From Streptomyces sp. TRM68416 (GTDB lineage: Bacteria > Actinomycetota > Actinomycetes > Streptomycetales > Streptomycetaceae), in assembly GCF_014596915.1 (NCBI RefSeq), contig NZ_JACVWU010000016.1, positions 163,782 through 227,781 of the forward strand: DNA of 64,000 nt, given 5' to 3'. Under the pieces are notes generated by a model, which was not told the DNA's origin, did no database searches, and saw nothing but the letters and a program-made list of their open reading frames with translations. The position numbers and the translations under genes were made by a program. Position 1 is the stretch's first letter, and each line of letters starts with the position of its first letter. This document shows, in pieces, positions 9,447 to 17,028 of this stretch.

Positions 9447-10001
9447 CTACGCCCCGCGCTGCCGGCGCTTGGCCGCCGCGATCGCCCGGTCCGACTCCCG
9501 CCGGTCCTGCTTCTCCCGCAGGGTCTGGCGCTTGTCGTACTCCTTCTTGCCTCGCGCGAGCGCGATCTCGGCCTTCGCACGGCCGTCCTTGAAGTACAGA
9601 GCGAGGGGCACGATCGTGTGACCCGTCTCCCCCGACTTGACCTCCAGCTTGTCGATCTCCTCGCGGTGCAGCAGCAGCTTGCGCTTGCGGCGCGCGGAGT
9701 GGTTGGTCCAGCTGCCCTGGCTGTACTCGGGGATGTGGGCGTTGTGCAGCCACGCCTCGCCCCCGTCGATCTGGACGAACCCGTCGACCAGCGAGGCACG
9801 CCCCTGCCGCAGCGACTTCACCTCGGTGCCGCTGAGCACCAGCCCGGCCTCGTAGGTGTCGATGATCGCGTAGTCGTGCCGGGCCTTCTTGTTCTGCGCG
9901 ACGAGCTTGCGCTTGCCGCCCTTCTCGCCGTCCTTGGCCTTGGCTGCCGCCCCGCCCTGCTTGGGCTGGGACTCCTTGGGTACGTACATTCCCTTGCTCA
10001 T
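9447..10001 (-). CDS. smpB: SsrA-binding protein SmpB
   Basis: Binds tmRNA and brings it to stalled ribosomes. 184 residues from the ATG at 10001 (MSKGMYVPK). A charged 25-30 residue N-terminal extension precedes the conserved core KLVAQNKKARHDYAIIDTYE, GTEVKSLRQGRASL and the basic tail DKRQTLREKQDRRES. An internal ATG four codons later is a possible alternative start; neither has a strong ribosome-binding site. Directly upstream of ssrA and downstream of the S41 peptidase gene, all on the minus strand. Confidence 0.95.
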   Translation of the reverse strand: MSKGMYVPKESQPKQGGAAAKAKDGEKGGKRKLVAQNKKARHDYAIIDTYEAGLVLSGTEVKSLRQGRASLVDGFVQIDGGEAWLHNAHIPEYSQGSWTNHSARRKRKLLLHREEIDKLEVKSGETGHTIVPLALYFKDGRAKAEIALARGKKEYDKRQTLREKQDRRESDRAIAAAKRRQRGA

Positions 10002-10057
10002 AGTGCCGTCCATTTTCGCACCATGGAGGGGGTCGGCGGAAAGCCGTTTAACAGGGG

Positions 10058-11221
10058 TTACTCGGGGCCAAGGCCGCTGAGCACGGTCTCGGCCCGCTCC
10101 AGGGCCTCCGCGTCCGCGTCCAGGTCGGGGGTGATGCCCCGGCCGTCGACACCCCGGCCGGAGGGGGTGCGGTAGTGACCGACGGTCAGCTCGGCGACGG
10201 AGCCGTCGGGCAGCCGTCTCGGCATCTGGACCGAGCCCTTGCCGAAGGTGCGCGAGCCCACGACGACCGCGCGGCCGCGGTCCTGGAGGGCTCCGGTGAC
10301 CAGCTCGGCCGCGCTCATCGTGCCGCCGTCGACGAGCGCGACCAGAGGTCTGCCGGTGTCGCCGCCCGGCTTGGCGTGCAGGGCGCGCTGGTCGCCGTCG
10401 ACGTCGTAGGTGGCGACGAGGCCGCCGTCGAGGAAGGCGGAGGCGGCGGTGACGGCCTCGGTGACCAGGCCGCCGGGGTTGCCGCGCAGGTCGAGGATGA
10501 TCCCGCCGCCGGCCGGGGCCTGCCGCAGGGCGCCGCGGACCGTGTCGCCGGAACCCCGGGTGAAGGAGTCGATGCGGATGACGGTGATGTCGTCGGCGAG
10601 CCTGCGGACGGTGACGGAGTCGGTGGAGAGCCTGGCCCGGCGCACGGTGACGCTCCACGCGCGCGTGCCGCGCTCCAGGCCGAGCCGGACGGCCGTACCG
10701 ACGGGTGCGTCGGTGGCGTCTCCGCGCAGTAAGGAGACGACCTCGGTGACGGGCTGCCCGTCGACCTTCTCGCCGTCGACGCTGCGCAGCCGGTCGCCCA
10801 CCCGGACCCCGGCGGAGGCCGCCGGCGACCCGGCGCGCACCTTCGTCACCTGGATCCGGCCGTCCCGCCCGCGCCGCGCCCACAGGCCGACGCCGGTGTA
10901 CCGGCCGTCCAGGGCCTCCTCGAACTCCTCGTACTCCCCCTCGGAGTACACGGCACCCCAGCGGTCCCCGCTGCGGCTGACGGCCTGTTCGGCGGCTTCC
11001 ACGGGGGACTTGCCCTCGGCCATCGCCTCGGCGGCGGCCTCCGCTACCTGCTCGTGGCGGGCCGCGGTGGTCGAACGGGGCTCCGCGGATGCCGCTTTCC
11101 GGTCGGGCTCCGGCAGCGAGCCGGTCGCCGCACCGGCGACGAGGACGCTCGCGAACACCAAGGTCAGGGCGGCCCCGCGGCCGAAGCGGCGGGGCTGGCA
11201 GAACAGGTCACGACCTGACAT
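10058..11221 (-). CDS. S41-family carboxy-terminal processing peptidase (CtpA-like), with a TTA codon
   Basis: Membrane-anchored serine protease of the tail-specific/CtpA type, 387 residues. A hydrophobic N-terminal segment (about 17-34) exports or anchors the enzyme. A PDZ domain spans about 105-190 (TGVGLWARRGRDG, GSPAASAGVRVGDRL), and the S41 domain carries the catalytic dyad S303 (GGTMSAAEL) and K328 (RTFGKGSVQ). The leucine at residue 164 is encoded by TTA (10732-10730), the codon read only by the bldA tRNA in Streptomyces; I saw no other TTA in the window, so translation may depend on development. It sits between ftsX and smpB, 68 bases from ftsX, and may be read through from ftsEX. Confidence 0.9.
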   Translation of the reverse strand: MSGRDLFCQPRRFGRGAALTLVFASVLVAGAATGSLPEPDRKAASAEPRSTTAARHEQVAEAAAEAMAEGKSPVEAAEQAVSRSGDRWGAVYSEGEYEEFEEALDGRYTGVGLWARRGRDGRIQVTKVRAGSPAASAGVRVGDRLRSVDGEKVDGQPVTEVVSLLRGDATDAPVGTAVRLGLERGTRAWSVTVRRARLSTDSVTVRRLADDITVIRIDSFTRGSGDTVRGALRQAPAGGGIILDLRGNPGGLVTEAVTAASAFLDGGLVATYDVDGDQRALHAKPGGDTGRPLVALVDGGTMSAAELVTGALQDRGRAVVVGSRTFGKGSVQMPRRLPDGSVAELTVGHYRTPSGRGVDGRGITPDLDADAEALERAETVLSGLGPE

Positions 11222-11289
11222 GCCGGTGAGTCTAGGACAACGCAAGGGGCCGTACGGCCCGTTGACCGGACGGCCCCTCTTGGCAAGTG

Positions 11290-12207
11290 TCACACCTTCA
11301 GGTACTTGCGCAGCGCGAAGAACGCGGCCAACGCGGGCATCAGCAGGCTTGTGGCGAGGATGAGCGGCAGCTTCGTCAGGACGGCGTCCCAGCCGATGAA
11401 GTTGATCAGCGTCAGCTGGTCGGCCAGGGCCAGTCCGTGGTCGATGAGGAAGTACCGCGCGATCACCAGGAATCCGCAGGCGACCGCACCGCCGATCAGT
11501 CCGGCGACCGCGGCCTCCATGATGAACGGCGCCTGGATGTAGAAGCCGGAGGCACCGACCAGGCGCATGATCCCGGTCTCGCGCCTACGGCTGAACGCCG
11601 AGACGCGCACGGTGTTGACGATCAGCATCAGCGCGACGACCAGCATCAGCGCCATCACCGCGCGCGCGGCCCAGTTCATGCCGTTCAGGAGCTTGAAGAG
11701 GTTGTCCAGGATGCCCTTCTGGTCCTGCACGGACTGCACCCCGTCACGGCCGTTGAAGGCGGTGGCGATGACCTGGTACTTCTCCGGGTCCTTCAGCTTG
11801 ATCCGGTACGACTCCTGCATCTGGTCCGGCGTGAGGGAGGCGGCCAGCGGGGAGTCGCCGAACTGCTCCTTGTAGTGCTTGTACGCCTGGTCCTGCGACT
11901 CGTACGCGACCGTGTCGACCGACGGCATCTTCTTCAGGTCGGCGAGGATCTCCTTCTTCTGGTCCGCGGTCACCGCGCCCTTGGCGCAGTTGGGGTCGGA
12001 CTCGGCGTCGCTCTTGTTGCAGAGGAAGACGGAGACGTTGACCTTGTCGTACCAGTAGCCCTTCATGGTGTTGACCTGGTCGCTCATCAGGAGCGACCCG
12101 CCGAACAGGGCGAGCGACAGGGCGACGGAGACGACGACGGCGAAGGTCATCGTCAGGTTGCGGCGGAGACCGACACCGATCTCGGACAGTACGAACTGGG
12201 CGCGCAT
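11290..12207 (-). CDS. ftsX: cell division protein FtsX
   Basis: Permease-like partner of FtsE, 305 residues. One N-terminal membrane segment (MTFAVVVSVALSLALFGGS), a large extracellular loop (about 45-175) with an actinobacterial cysteine pair (FLCNKS, DPNCAK), then three membrane segments and a short cytoplasmic end RKYLKV. FtsEX transmits ATP hydrolysis across the membrane to peptidoglycan hydrolases at division or sporulation septa. It follows ftsE by 34 bases. Confidence 0.96.
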   Translation of the reverse strand: MRAQFVLSEIGVGLRRNLTMTFAVVVSVALSLALFGGSLLMSDQVNTMKGYWYDKVNVSVFLCNKSDAESDPNCAKGAVTADQKKEILADLKKMPSVDTVAYESQDQAYKHYKEQFGDSPLAASLTPDQMQESYRIKLKDPEKYQVIATAFNGRDGVQSVQDQKGILDNLFKLLNGMNWAARAVMALMLVVALMLIVNTVRVSAFSRRRETGIMRLVGASGFYIQAPFIMEAAVAGLIGGAVACGFLVIARYFLIDHGLALADQLTLINFIGWDAVLTKLPLILATSLLMPALAAFFALRKYLKV

Positions 12208-12241
12208 GGCGTCTGGTTAAGCCTTTCCGTGGAGCCGGTCG

Positions 12242-12931
12242 TCAGTGCTGGTAGCCGTAGACGCCACGCGCCTGGTCGCGGACGAGGCGGCCCTGCTCCA
12301 GCTCGATGACGCGCTTGCGCATCTGGTCCACGATGTTCTGGTCGTGCGTGGCCATCACCACGGTCGTGCCGGTCCGGTTGATCCGGTCCAGCAGCTTCAT
12401 GATGCCGACGGAGGTCTGCGGGTCGAGGTTGCCGGTGGGCTCGTCGCAGATGAGGAGCTTGGGCCGGTTGACGAAGGCCCGCGCGATGGCGACGCGCTGC
12501 TGCTCACCGCCGGAGAGCTCACCGGGCATCCGGTCCTCCTTGCCGCCGAGCCCGACGAGGTCGAGCACCTGCGGCACGGACTTGCGGATCTCGCCGCGCG
12601 ACTTGCCGATGACCTCCTGCGCGAAGGCGACGTTCTCGGCGACGGTCTTGTTCGGCAGCAGCCGGAAGTCCTGGAACACCGTCCCCAGCTGGCGCCGGAT
12701 CTGCGGCACCTTCCAGTTGGAGACGCGCGCGAGATCCTTGCCCAGCACGTGCACCTGGCCGTGGCTGCACCGTTCCTCGCGCAGGATCAGCCGCAGGAAG
12801 GTGGACTTTCCGGAGCCGGAGGACCCCACGAGGAACACGAACTCGCCCTTCTCCACTTCCAGGGAGACATCCCTGAGTGCGGGGCGGGTCTGCTTGGGGT
12901 AGACCTTGGATACGTTGTCGAATCGGATCAC
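12242..12931 (-). CDS. ftsE: cell division ATP-binding protein FtsE
   Basis: 229-residue ABC ATPase. The GTG start (VIRFDNVSKVY) is chosen because homologues begin there and the upstream open frame encodes no FtsE-like sequence. Walker A GSSGSGKS at 36-43, signature LSGGEQQR at 139-146, Walker B LLICDEP at 159-165 followed by TGNLDP. First gene of the minus-strand ftsE-ftsX run. Confidence 0.96.
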   Translation of the reverse strand: MIRFDNVSKVYPKQTRPALRDVSLEVEKGEFVFLVGSSGSGKSTFLRLILREERCSHGQVHVLGKDLARVSNWKVPQIRRQLGTVFQDFRLLPNKTVAENVAFAQEVIGKSRGEIRKSVPQVLDLVGLGGKEDRMPGELSGGEQQRVAIARAFVNRPKLLICDEPTGNLDPQTSVGIMKLLDRINRTGTTVVMATHDQNIVDQMRKRVIELEQGRLVRDQARGVYGYQH

Positions 12932-13250
12932 GGATGCACCACGGGTCGCCGGGGGTAGATGAGCGTGACCATACGCGAGTCGGGAGCGGGAGCGCAGGCA
13001 CCGGTAGGGGTTGCGTGACAGATGTGCCTTTTGTGAACCCACGTGAAGGGGCGCGGGGCTGTGTTGGATATGCGGCTACCGCCGCGCGGGCGCGATCAAC
13101 CCCCACCGACCCGCAGCCGCGCAACCATGCGATCCCCCCCTTCCAGAGCGCCCGCGCCCTTTCCGGAGGAACCTGGCACAGTAGAGAAGGGAACGTTCTC
13201 CGCCCCGGAGGCGTTCTTCCGGTGGAACCGCTGGCAAGGAGGGCGAGCGC
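12932..13250. other. intergenic region between ftsE and the zinc-ribbon gene
   Basis: 319 bases between divergent genes, no supported coding sequence. It must hold the ftsE promoter (minus) and the promoter of the 63-residue gene (plus). The middle (13046-13122) carries a GC-rich dispersed-repeat-like block described separately. A strong ribosome-binding site, AAGGAGG, sits just before the ATG at 13251. Confidence 0.6.
13046..13122. repeat. Streptomyces-type intergenic repeat, family 2
   Basis: Starts AAGGGGCGCGGGGCTGTG, contains the small hairpin GCGG-CTA-CCGC followed by CGCGCGGGCGCGATCAAC, and ends ACCCGCAGCCGCGC. From memory this resembles a GC-rich element found between genes in many Streptomyces genomes. 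Only one copy is present here, so its repeat nature rests on recognition rather than on a second copy. Confidence 0.45.
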
Positions 13251-13442
13251 ATGACGTACGACCGGCTGGTGTGCGCGAACTGCGCCGCGCCCGTGACCGA
13301 GGGCCGCTGCCCGGTGTGCCGGGCGAACCGTGAGCGGCTCCAGCAGGGGAACCCGCTGGCGGGTCTGACCCCGATGACGCTGATCGCGCTGCTGGCGGTA
13401 CTGATCGCGGCCGTGGCGCTGCTGGCGCACCAGACCGCGTGA
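13251..13442 (+). CDS. small zinc-ribbon membrane protein
   Basis: 63-residue protein with excellent initiation signals (AAGGAGG, spacing about 8, ATG). Two CxxC pairs, C8/C11 (CANC) and C20/C23 (CPVC), form a probable zinc ribbon facing the cytoplasm. One membrane segment at about 41-59 (PMTLIALLAVLIAAVALLA) anchors it. No enzymatic motif. It lies divergent from ftsEX, ahead of a strong terminator. I do not know its function; a small membrane regulator or adaptor is possible. Confidence 0.8.
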   Translation: MTYDRLVCANCAAPVTEGRCPVCRANRERLQQGNPLAGLTPMTLIALLAVLIAAVALLAHQTA

Positions 13443-13462
13443 CCACGTGAGCTGAGACACAC

Positions 13463-13494
13463 AAGAGCCCGGAGCCTGTCGGCTCCGGGCTCTT
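13463..13494. terminator. bidirectional intrinsic terminator
   Basis: Perfect 14-bp inverted repeat AAGAGCCCGGAGCC / GGCTCCGGGCTCTT with a TGTC loop, between the stops of the convergent zinc-ribbon gene (plus) and LAxTG surface-protein gene (minus). Confidence 0.85.
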
Positions 13495-13526
13495 GCGCTT
13501 CGGTCGAGTGCTGCGGACGGCTGCCG

Positions 13527-14141
13527 TCAGGCGGCCGCACCCTCGCGGCCGCCGACGAGACGCGGCAGCACGCGGAAGCCGATGCCACCGGCGATCATCG
13601 TGGCGGCACCGATCAGCAGGAACGTGGTCTGAGCGGCACCGGTGTCGGCGAGCTCGTCGCCGCTGCCCTGGGCGGCGGTGCCGGAGCCGGCCTCCTCACC
13701 GGTGTCGGTGAGGGAGGAGGAACCTTCCTGCTGGGCGGACTCGCCGGAGCCGCCGTCGGGGTTGGTGTTGTTGCCGTTCCCGTTCCCGTTCCCATTGCCG
13801 TTGCCGTTCCCGTTGCCCGGGTTGCTCGGCGAGGTGGTCGCGTCGTCCGTCGGGTCCTCGGTGGGCTCCGTCGGCTCGTTCGTCGGCTCCGGCGGGTTGG
13901 TGTCCTCGGTCGGCTCCGGGTCCGGCTCCGGGATGACCGTCGGCTCGGTGGGCTCGGGCTCCGGCTCGGGCTCGGTCGTGGTGGGCTCCGGGTCGGGCTC
14001 GGGCGTGACGCAAATACCCAGGAGCCCGCAGTCGTCGCCCTCGTCGGCGGCGGCGACACCGGCGGCCGTCAGCGAGGCACCGGCCGCGATCACGGCACCG
14101 GCCGCTATCCGCGCGACACGGATCCGCGTCTTCTTGGTCAT
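13527..14141 (-). CDS. LAxTG-type sortase-anchored surface protein, Pro/Glu/Thr-rich
   Basis: 204-residue predicted cell-wall protein. Signal peptide (about 1-32, ending AGVAAADEG), a CGLLGIC pair at 38-44, then a low-complexity stalk of PEP/TEP repeats (about 47-100), eight Gly-Asn dipeptides (109-125) and a Ser/Gly-rich part. The C-terminus is a textbook sorting signal: LADTG at 164-168, hydrophobic stretch TTFLLIGAATMIAGGIGF, basic tail RVLPRLVGGRE. A second TDTG at 145-148 lacks the following hydrophobic stretch. LAxTG motifs are substrates of class E sortases in Streptomyces. No globular domain is left, so it may act as a spacer or adhesive surface coat. No sortase gene is nearby. Confidence 0.8.
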   Translation of the reverse strand: MTKKTRIRVARIAAGAVIAAGASLTAAGVAAADEGDDCGLLGICVTPEPDPEPTTTEPEPEPEPTEPTVIPEPDPEPTEDTNPPEPTNEPTEPTEDPTDDATTSPSNPGNGNGNGNGNGNGNGNNTNPDGGSGESAQQEGSSSLTDTGEEAGSGTAAQGSGDELADTGAAQTTFLLIGAATMIAGGIGFRVLPRLVGGREGAAA

Positions 14142-14385
14142 GTGGTTGCTACCCCCAGTAGCTGAATCGTCAGTGAGGCGGCGCTCGGGGGCCGTGATCG
14201 ACGGGGACAGCTGAACATGAGCCCCCCGGTTCACATGCGCCCCAGAGATACGCATGCCACGCTTTACCCTTCCCATTTTTCAAAGCAACGTCAAGGCCGT
14301 TGCGTGCGCGATGTCCTGGTACGGGTTCTTTGCCGGGGAGGGATCCCTGTGAGTGTGATGTAAAACCCAGACATCGAGCACAGAA

Positions 14386-14420
14386 AAGGCAACTGCCGCC
14401 TCGCGGGCGGCAGTTGCCTT
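14386..14420 (-). terminator. terminator downstream of prfB
   Basis: Perfect 15-bp stem AAGGCAACTGCCGCC / GGCGGCAGTTGCCTT with a TCGCG loop, 20 bases after the prfB stop. Confidence 0.85.
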
Positions 14421-14439
14421 GTCGACAAATTCCCTTGTC

Positions 14440-15546
14440 TTACTTCTCCTGCTGCTTGCGCCAGCGAATTCCGGCCTCCAGGAAACCGTCGATCTCGCCG
14501 TCGAGCACGGACTGCGGGTTCCCGACCTCGAACTCCGTCCGCAGGTCCTTGACCATCTGGTACGGGTGCAGGACGTACGAACGCATCTGGTTGCCCCAGG
14601 AGTTGCCGCCGTCGCCCTTGAGGGCGTCCATCTTGGCCTGCTCCTCCTGGCGGCGCCGCTCGAGCAGCTTGGCCTGGAGGACGTTCATCGCGGTGGCCTT
14701 GTTCTGGATCTGCGACCGCTCGTTCTGGCAGGAGACGACGATGCCGGTGGGCAGGTGGGTGAGGCGCACGGCGGAGTCGGTGGTGTTGACGCCCTGGCCG
14801 CCGGGACCGGAGGACCGGTAGACGTCGACGCGCAGCTCGGACTCGTCGATGTCGATGTGATCGGTCTGCTCGACGACGGGCAGGACTTCCACGCCCGCGA
14901 AGGAGGTCTGCCGACGTCCCTGGTTGTCGAAGGGCGAGATACGCACGAGCCGGTGGGTGCCCTGCTCGACGGAGAGGGTGCCGTAGGCGTAGGGCGCCTG
15001 CACGGAGAAGGTGGTCGACTTGATGCCGGCCTCTTCGGCGTACGACGTCTCGATGAGCTCCGTCTTGTAGCCGTGCCGCTCCGCCCAGCGCAGGTACATG
15101 CGCTGCAACTGCTCGGCGAAGTCGGCGGCGTCGACGCCACCGGCCTCGGCACGGATGTTGACGAGCGCCTCCCGGGAGTCGTACTCCCCGCTCAGCAGCG
15201 TCCGGACCTCCATCTCGTCCAGCGCCTTCTTGACGGACGCGAGCTCGGACTCGGCCTCGGCACGGGTGTCCGGGTCGTCCTCCTCCTCGGCCATCTCGAA
15301 CAGCACGGAGAGATCGTCGATCCGCCCGCGCAGCGCCTCCGCCTTCCGCACCTCCGCCTGGAGGTGGGAGAGCTTGCTGGTGATCTTCTGCGCCTCGTCC
15401 GGGTTGTCCCACAGGGACGGCGCCGCCGCCTGCTCCTCTAGCACGGCGATGTCTGCCCTCATCCTGTCGAGGTCCAGAACGGCCTCGATCGACTCCATGG
15501 TCGAGGAGAGGGACTTCAGCTCTTCGGATACATCGACGACTGCCAC
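14440..15546 (-). CDS. prfB: peptide chain release factor 2
   Basis: Recognises UGA and UAA stop codons and triggers peptide release. 368 residues from GTG (VAVVDVSEELKS). It has the RF2 tripeptide SPF at 204-206, which reads the stop codon, and the GGQ loop at 249-251 (GPGGQGVNTTDSAVR). The sequence is one continuous frame: the programmed +1 frameshift that autoregulates prfB in many bacteria is absent, as usual in actinomycetes. GGAGG lies only one base before the GTG, which is unusually close. Own terminator at 14386-14420. Confidence 0.96.
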   Translation of the reverse strand: MAVVDVSEELKSLSSTMESIEAVLDLDRMRADIAVLEEQAAAPSLWDNPDEAQKITSKLSHLQAEVRKAEALRGRIDDLSVLFEMAEEEDDPDTRAEAESELASVKKALDEMEVRTLLSGEYDSREALVNIRAEAGGVDAADFAEQLQRMYLRWAERHGYKTELIETSYAEEAGIKSTTFSVQAPYAYGTLSVEQGTHRLVRISPFDNQGRRQTSFAGVEVLPVVEQTDHIDIDESELRVDVYRSSGPGGQGVNTTDSAVRLTHLPTGIVVSCQNERSQIQNKATAMNVLQAKLLERRRQEEQAKMDALKGDGGNSWGNQMRSYVLHPYQMVKDLRTEFEVGNPQSVLDGEIDGFLEAGIRWRKQQEK

Positions 15547-15657
15547 GCCTCCAGCGTAACGGCTACCGCAACCGGCCTCGGCCGGACGGCCCGCCCGACC
15601 ACGTTCCACCCCGTCCGGCACCGGCCCACGAGCGCCGGCCGCAGGCTCCCGCGCCGG

Positions 15658-16893
15658 TCAGGGGGTGACCGGGGCCGAGTTGTTCTGGTCGTCGTGCGGG
15701 GGCGGTTCCGTGTCGTTGCCGGAGGTGGCCAGCCACGTTCCCACGCCCGCGGCGGTCGCCAGGGCCGCCGCGGCGGCGCCCAGGGCCAGCCGGCGGCGGC
15801 GGGTGGCTGCCCGGTGGCGGGCGGAGCCGGGGCGCGGGGCGCCGGAGGGGCGGGGGACGCGGGCGGTTCCGCGGGCGCCTCCGGCCAGTTCGTCGGGGCC
15901 CGGCACCCTCATCGACGTATGCGTGTCACGGTTGGAGTCGGCCGGCTTCGCACCCGGCACCAGCGGCACGGCACCGCGCCGTACCGCCCCGGAGGCCACC
16001 GGCACGTCCGGCTCGGGGGTCTCCGGCTCGGGCTCCGCGTCCGGCTCGTCGACGTCCAGGGGCGGCATCCCGGCCAGCATCGGCAGCAGCTCCCGCAGCC
16101 GCGCCCCCAGCTCGGAGGCGCGCAGCCGGGAGGCAGGGGCCTTGGCCAGGCACTGCACGATCAGCTGCCACAGCTCGTCGGGGATGCCGGGCAGCGGGGC
16201 CACGGTCTCGGTGACATGGCGCCGCAGCACCGCGCCCGGGTGCCCGCCGCCGAACGGCGTGAAGCCCGCCAGCAGCTCGTACAGGACCGTCGCCAGCGCG
16301 TAGATGTCCACCGCCGCCCGCGGAGGCAGCCCTTCCACGATCTCCGGGGCCAGGTAGTCCGGTGTGCCGATGATCTTCGTGGCGCGGGTCCGCTTCGGCG
16401 AGTCGATCAGCTTGGCGACCCCGAAGTCGGTCAGCAGGGCCGGGTGCGCGCCCCCGGGGCCCAGCGGACCCTGCATGTCCAGCAGGACGTTCTCCGGCTT
16501 GACGTCGCGGTGCACGACCCCGGCGGCGTGCGCGGCGGCGAGCCCGTCCGCCACGTCCGCCACGATGGCCACCGCCGCCTCGGGCGCCAGCCGCCTGTCC
16601 CGGTCGAGCCGGGTCCGCAGGTCGGTGCCGCGGACCAGGTCCATGACCAGCGCGAGGTCGTTGCCGTCCACGACCAGGTCGCGGACGGACACGACGTTGG
16701 GGTGCTCAAGGCCCAGCAGGGCCGTGCGCTCCTGCACGAAGCGTCCGACGAGCTCCTGGTCGGCTGCGAGATCCTCGCGCAGCAGCTTGACGGCGACGGG
16801 CCCCTCCGGCCCCTCGCCCAGCCACACCGTGCCGGCGCTGCCCCGCCCCAGGATCTGGTGGGCGGTGTACCGGCTGCCGATCTTCCGTGCCAA
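15658..16893 (-). CDS. pkaB: membrane Ser/Thr protein kinase PkaB-like
   Basis: Hanks-type kinase, 411 residues. Glycine-rich loop GRGSAGTV at 16-23, ATP-binding K36, catalytic HRD with D130 (VVHRDVKPEN), DFG at 156-158 and APE at 182-184. A juxtamembrane Pro/Glu/Asp-rich region follows the kinase domain, then one membrane segment at about 369-389 and a short external tail with no PASTA repeats. The position beside a 551-residue kinase matches the S. coelicolor pkaB-pkaA pair as I remember it. 135 bases separate it from pkaA on the same strand. The membrane placement suggests sensing of a surface signal; targets are unknown. Confidence 0.88.
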   Translation of the reverse strand: MARKIGSRYTAHQILGRGSAGTVWLGEGPEGPVAVKLLREDLAADQELVGRFVQERTALLGLEHPNVVSVRDLVVDGNDLALVMDLVRGTDLRTRLDRDRRLAPEAAVAIVADVADGLAAAHAAGVVHRDVKPENVLLDMQGPLGPGGAHPALLTDFGVAKLIDSPKRTRATKIIGTPDYLAPEIVEGLPPRAAVDIYALATVLYELLAGFTPFGGGHPGAVLRRHVTETVAPLPGIPDELWQLIVQCLAKAPASRLRASELGARLRELLPMLAGMPPLDVDEPDAEPEPETPEPDVPVASGAVRRGAVPLVPGAKPADSNRDTHTSMRVPGPDELAGGARGTARVPRPSGAPRPGSARHRAATRRRRLALGAAAAALATAAGVGTWLATSGNDTEPPPHDDQNNSAPVTP

Positions 16894-17028
16894 GGCTGCT
16901 CCTACAGACGCGTGTTGTCGTTAAAACTACGCGTCCGATGAGCCAACCTTCACCGCGGAGGCGGAAATCACCCGCCAGGTGTCGACAAATCCACAGAGCA
17001 GCTCCGGACTCGCTGCTCGCCGCCGCCC

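Noticed and set aside
14440..15546. Possible programmed frameshift in prfB
   Set aside because: The RF2 sequence is continuous from its GTG with no in-frame TGA, so no recoding is needed.
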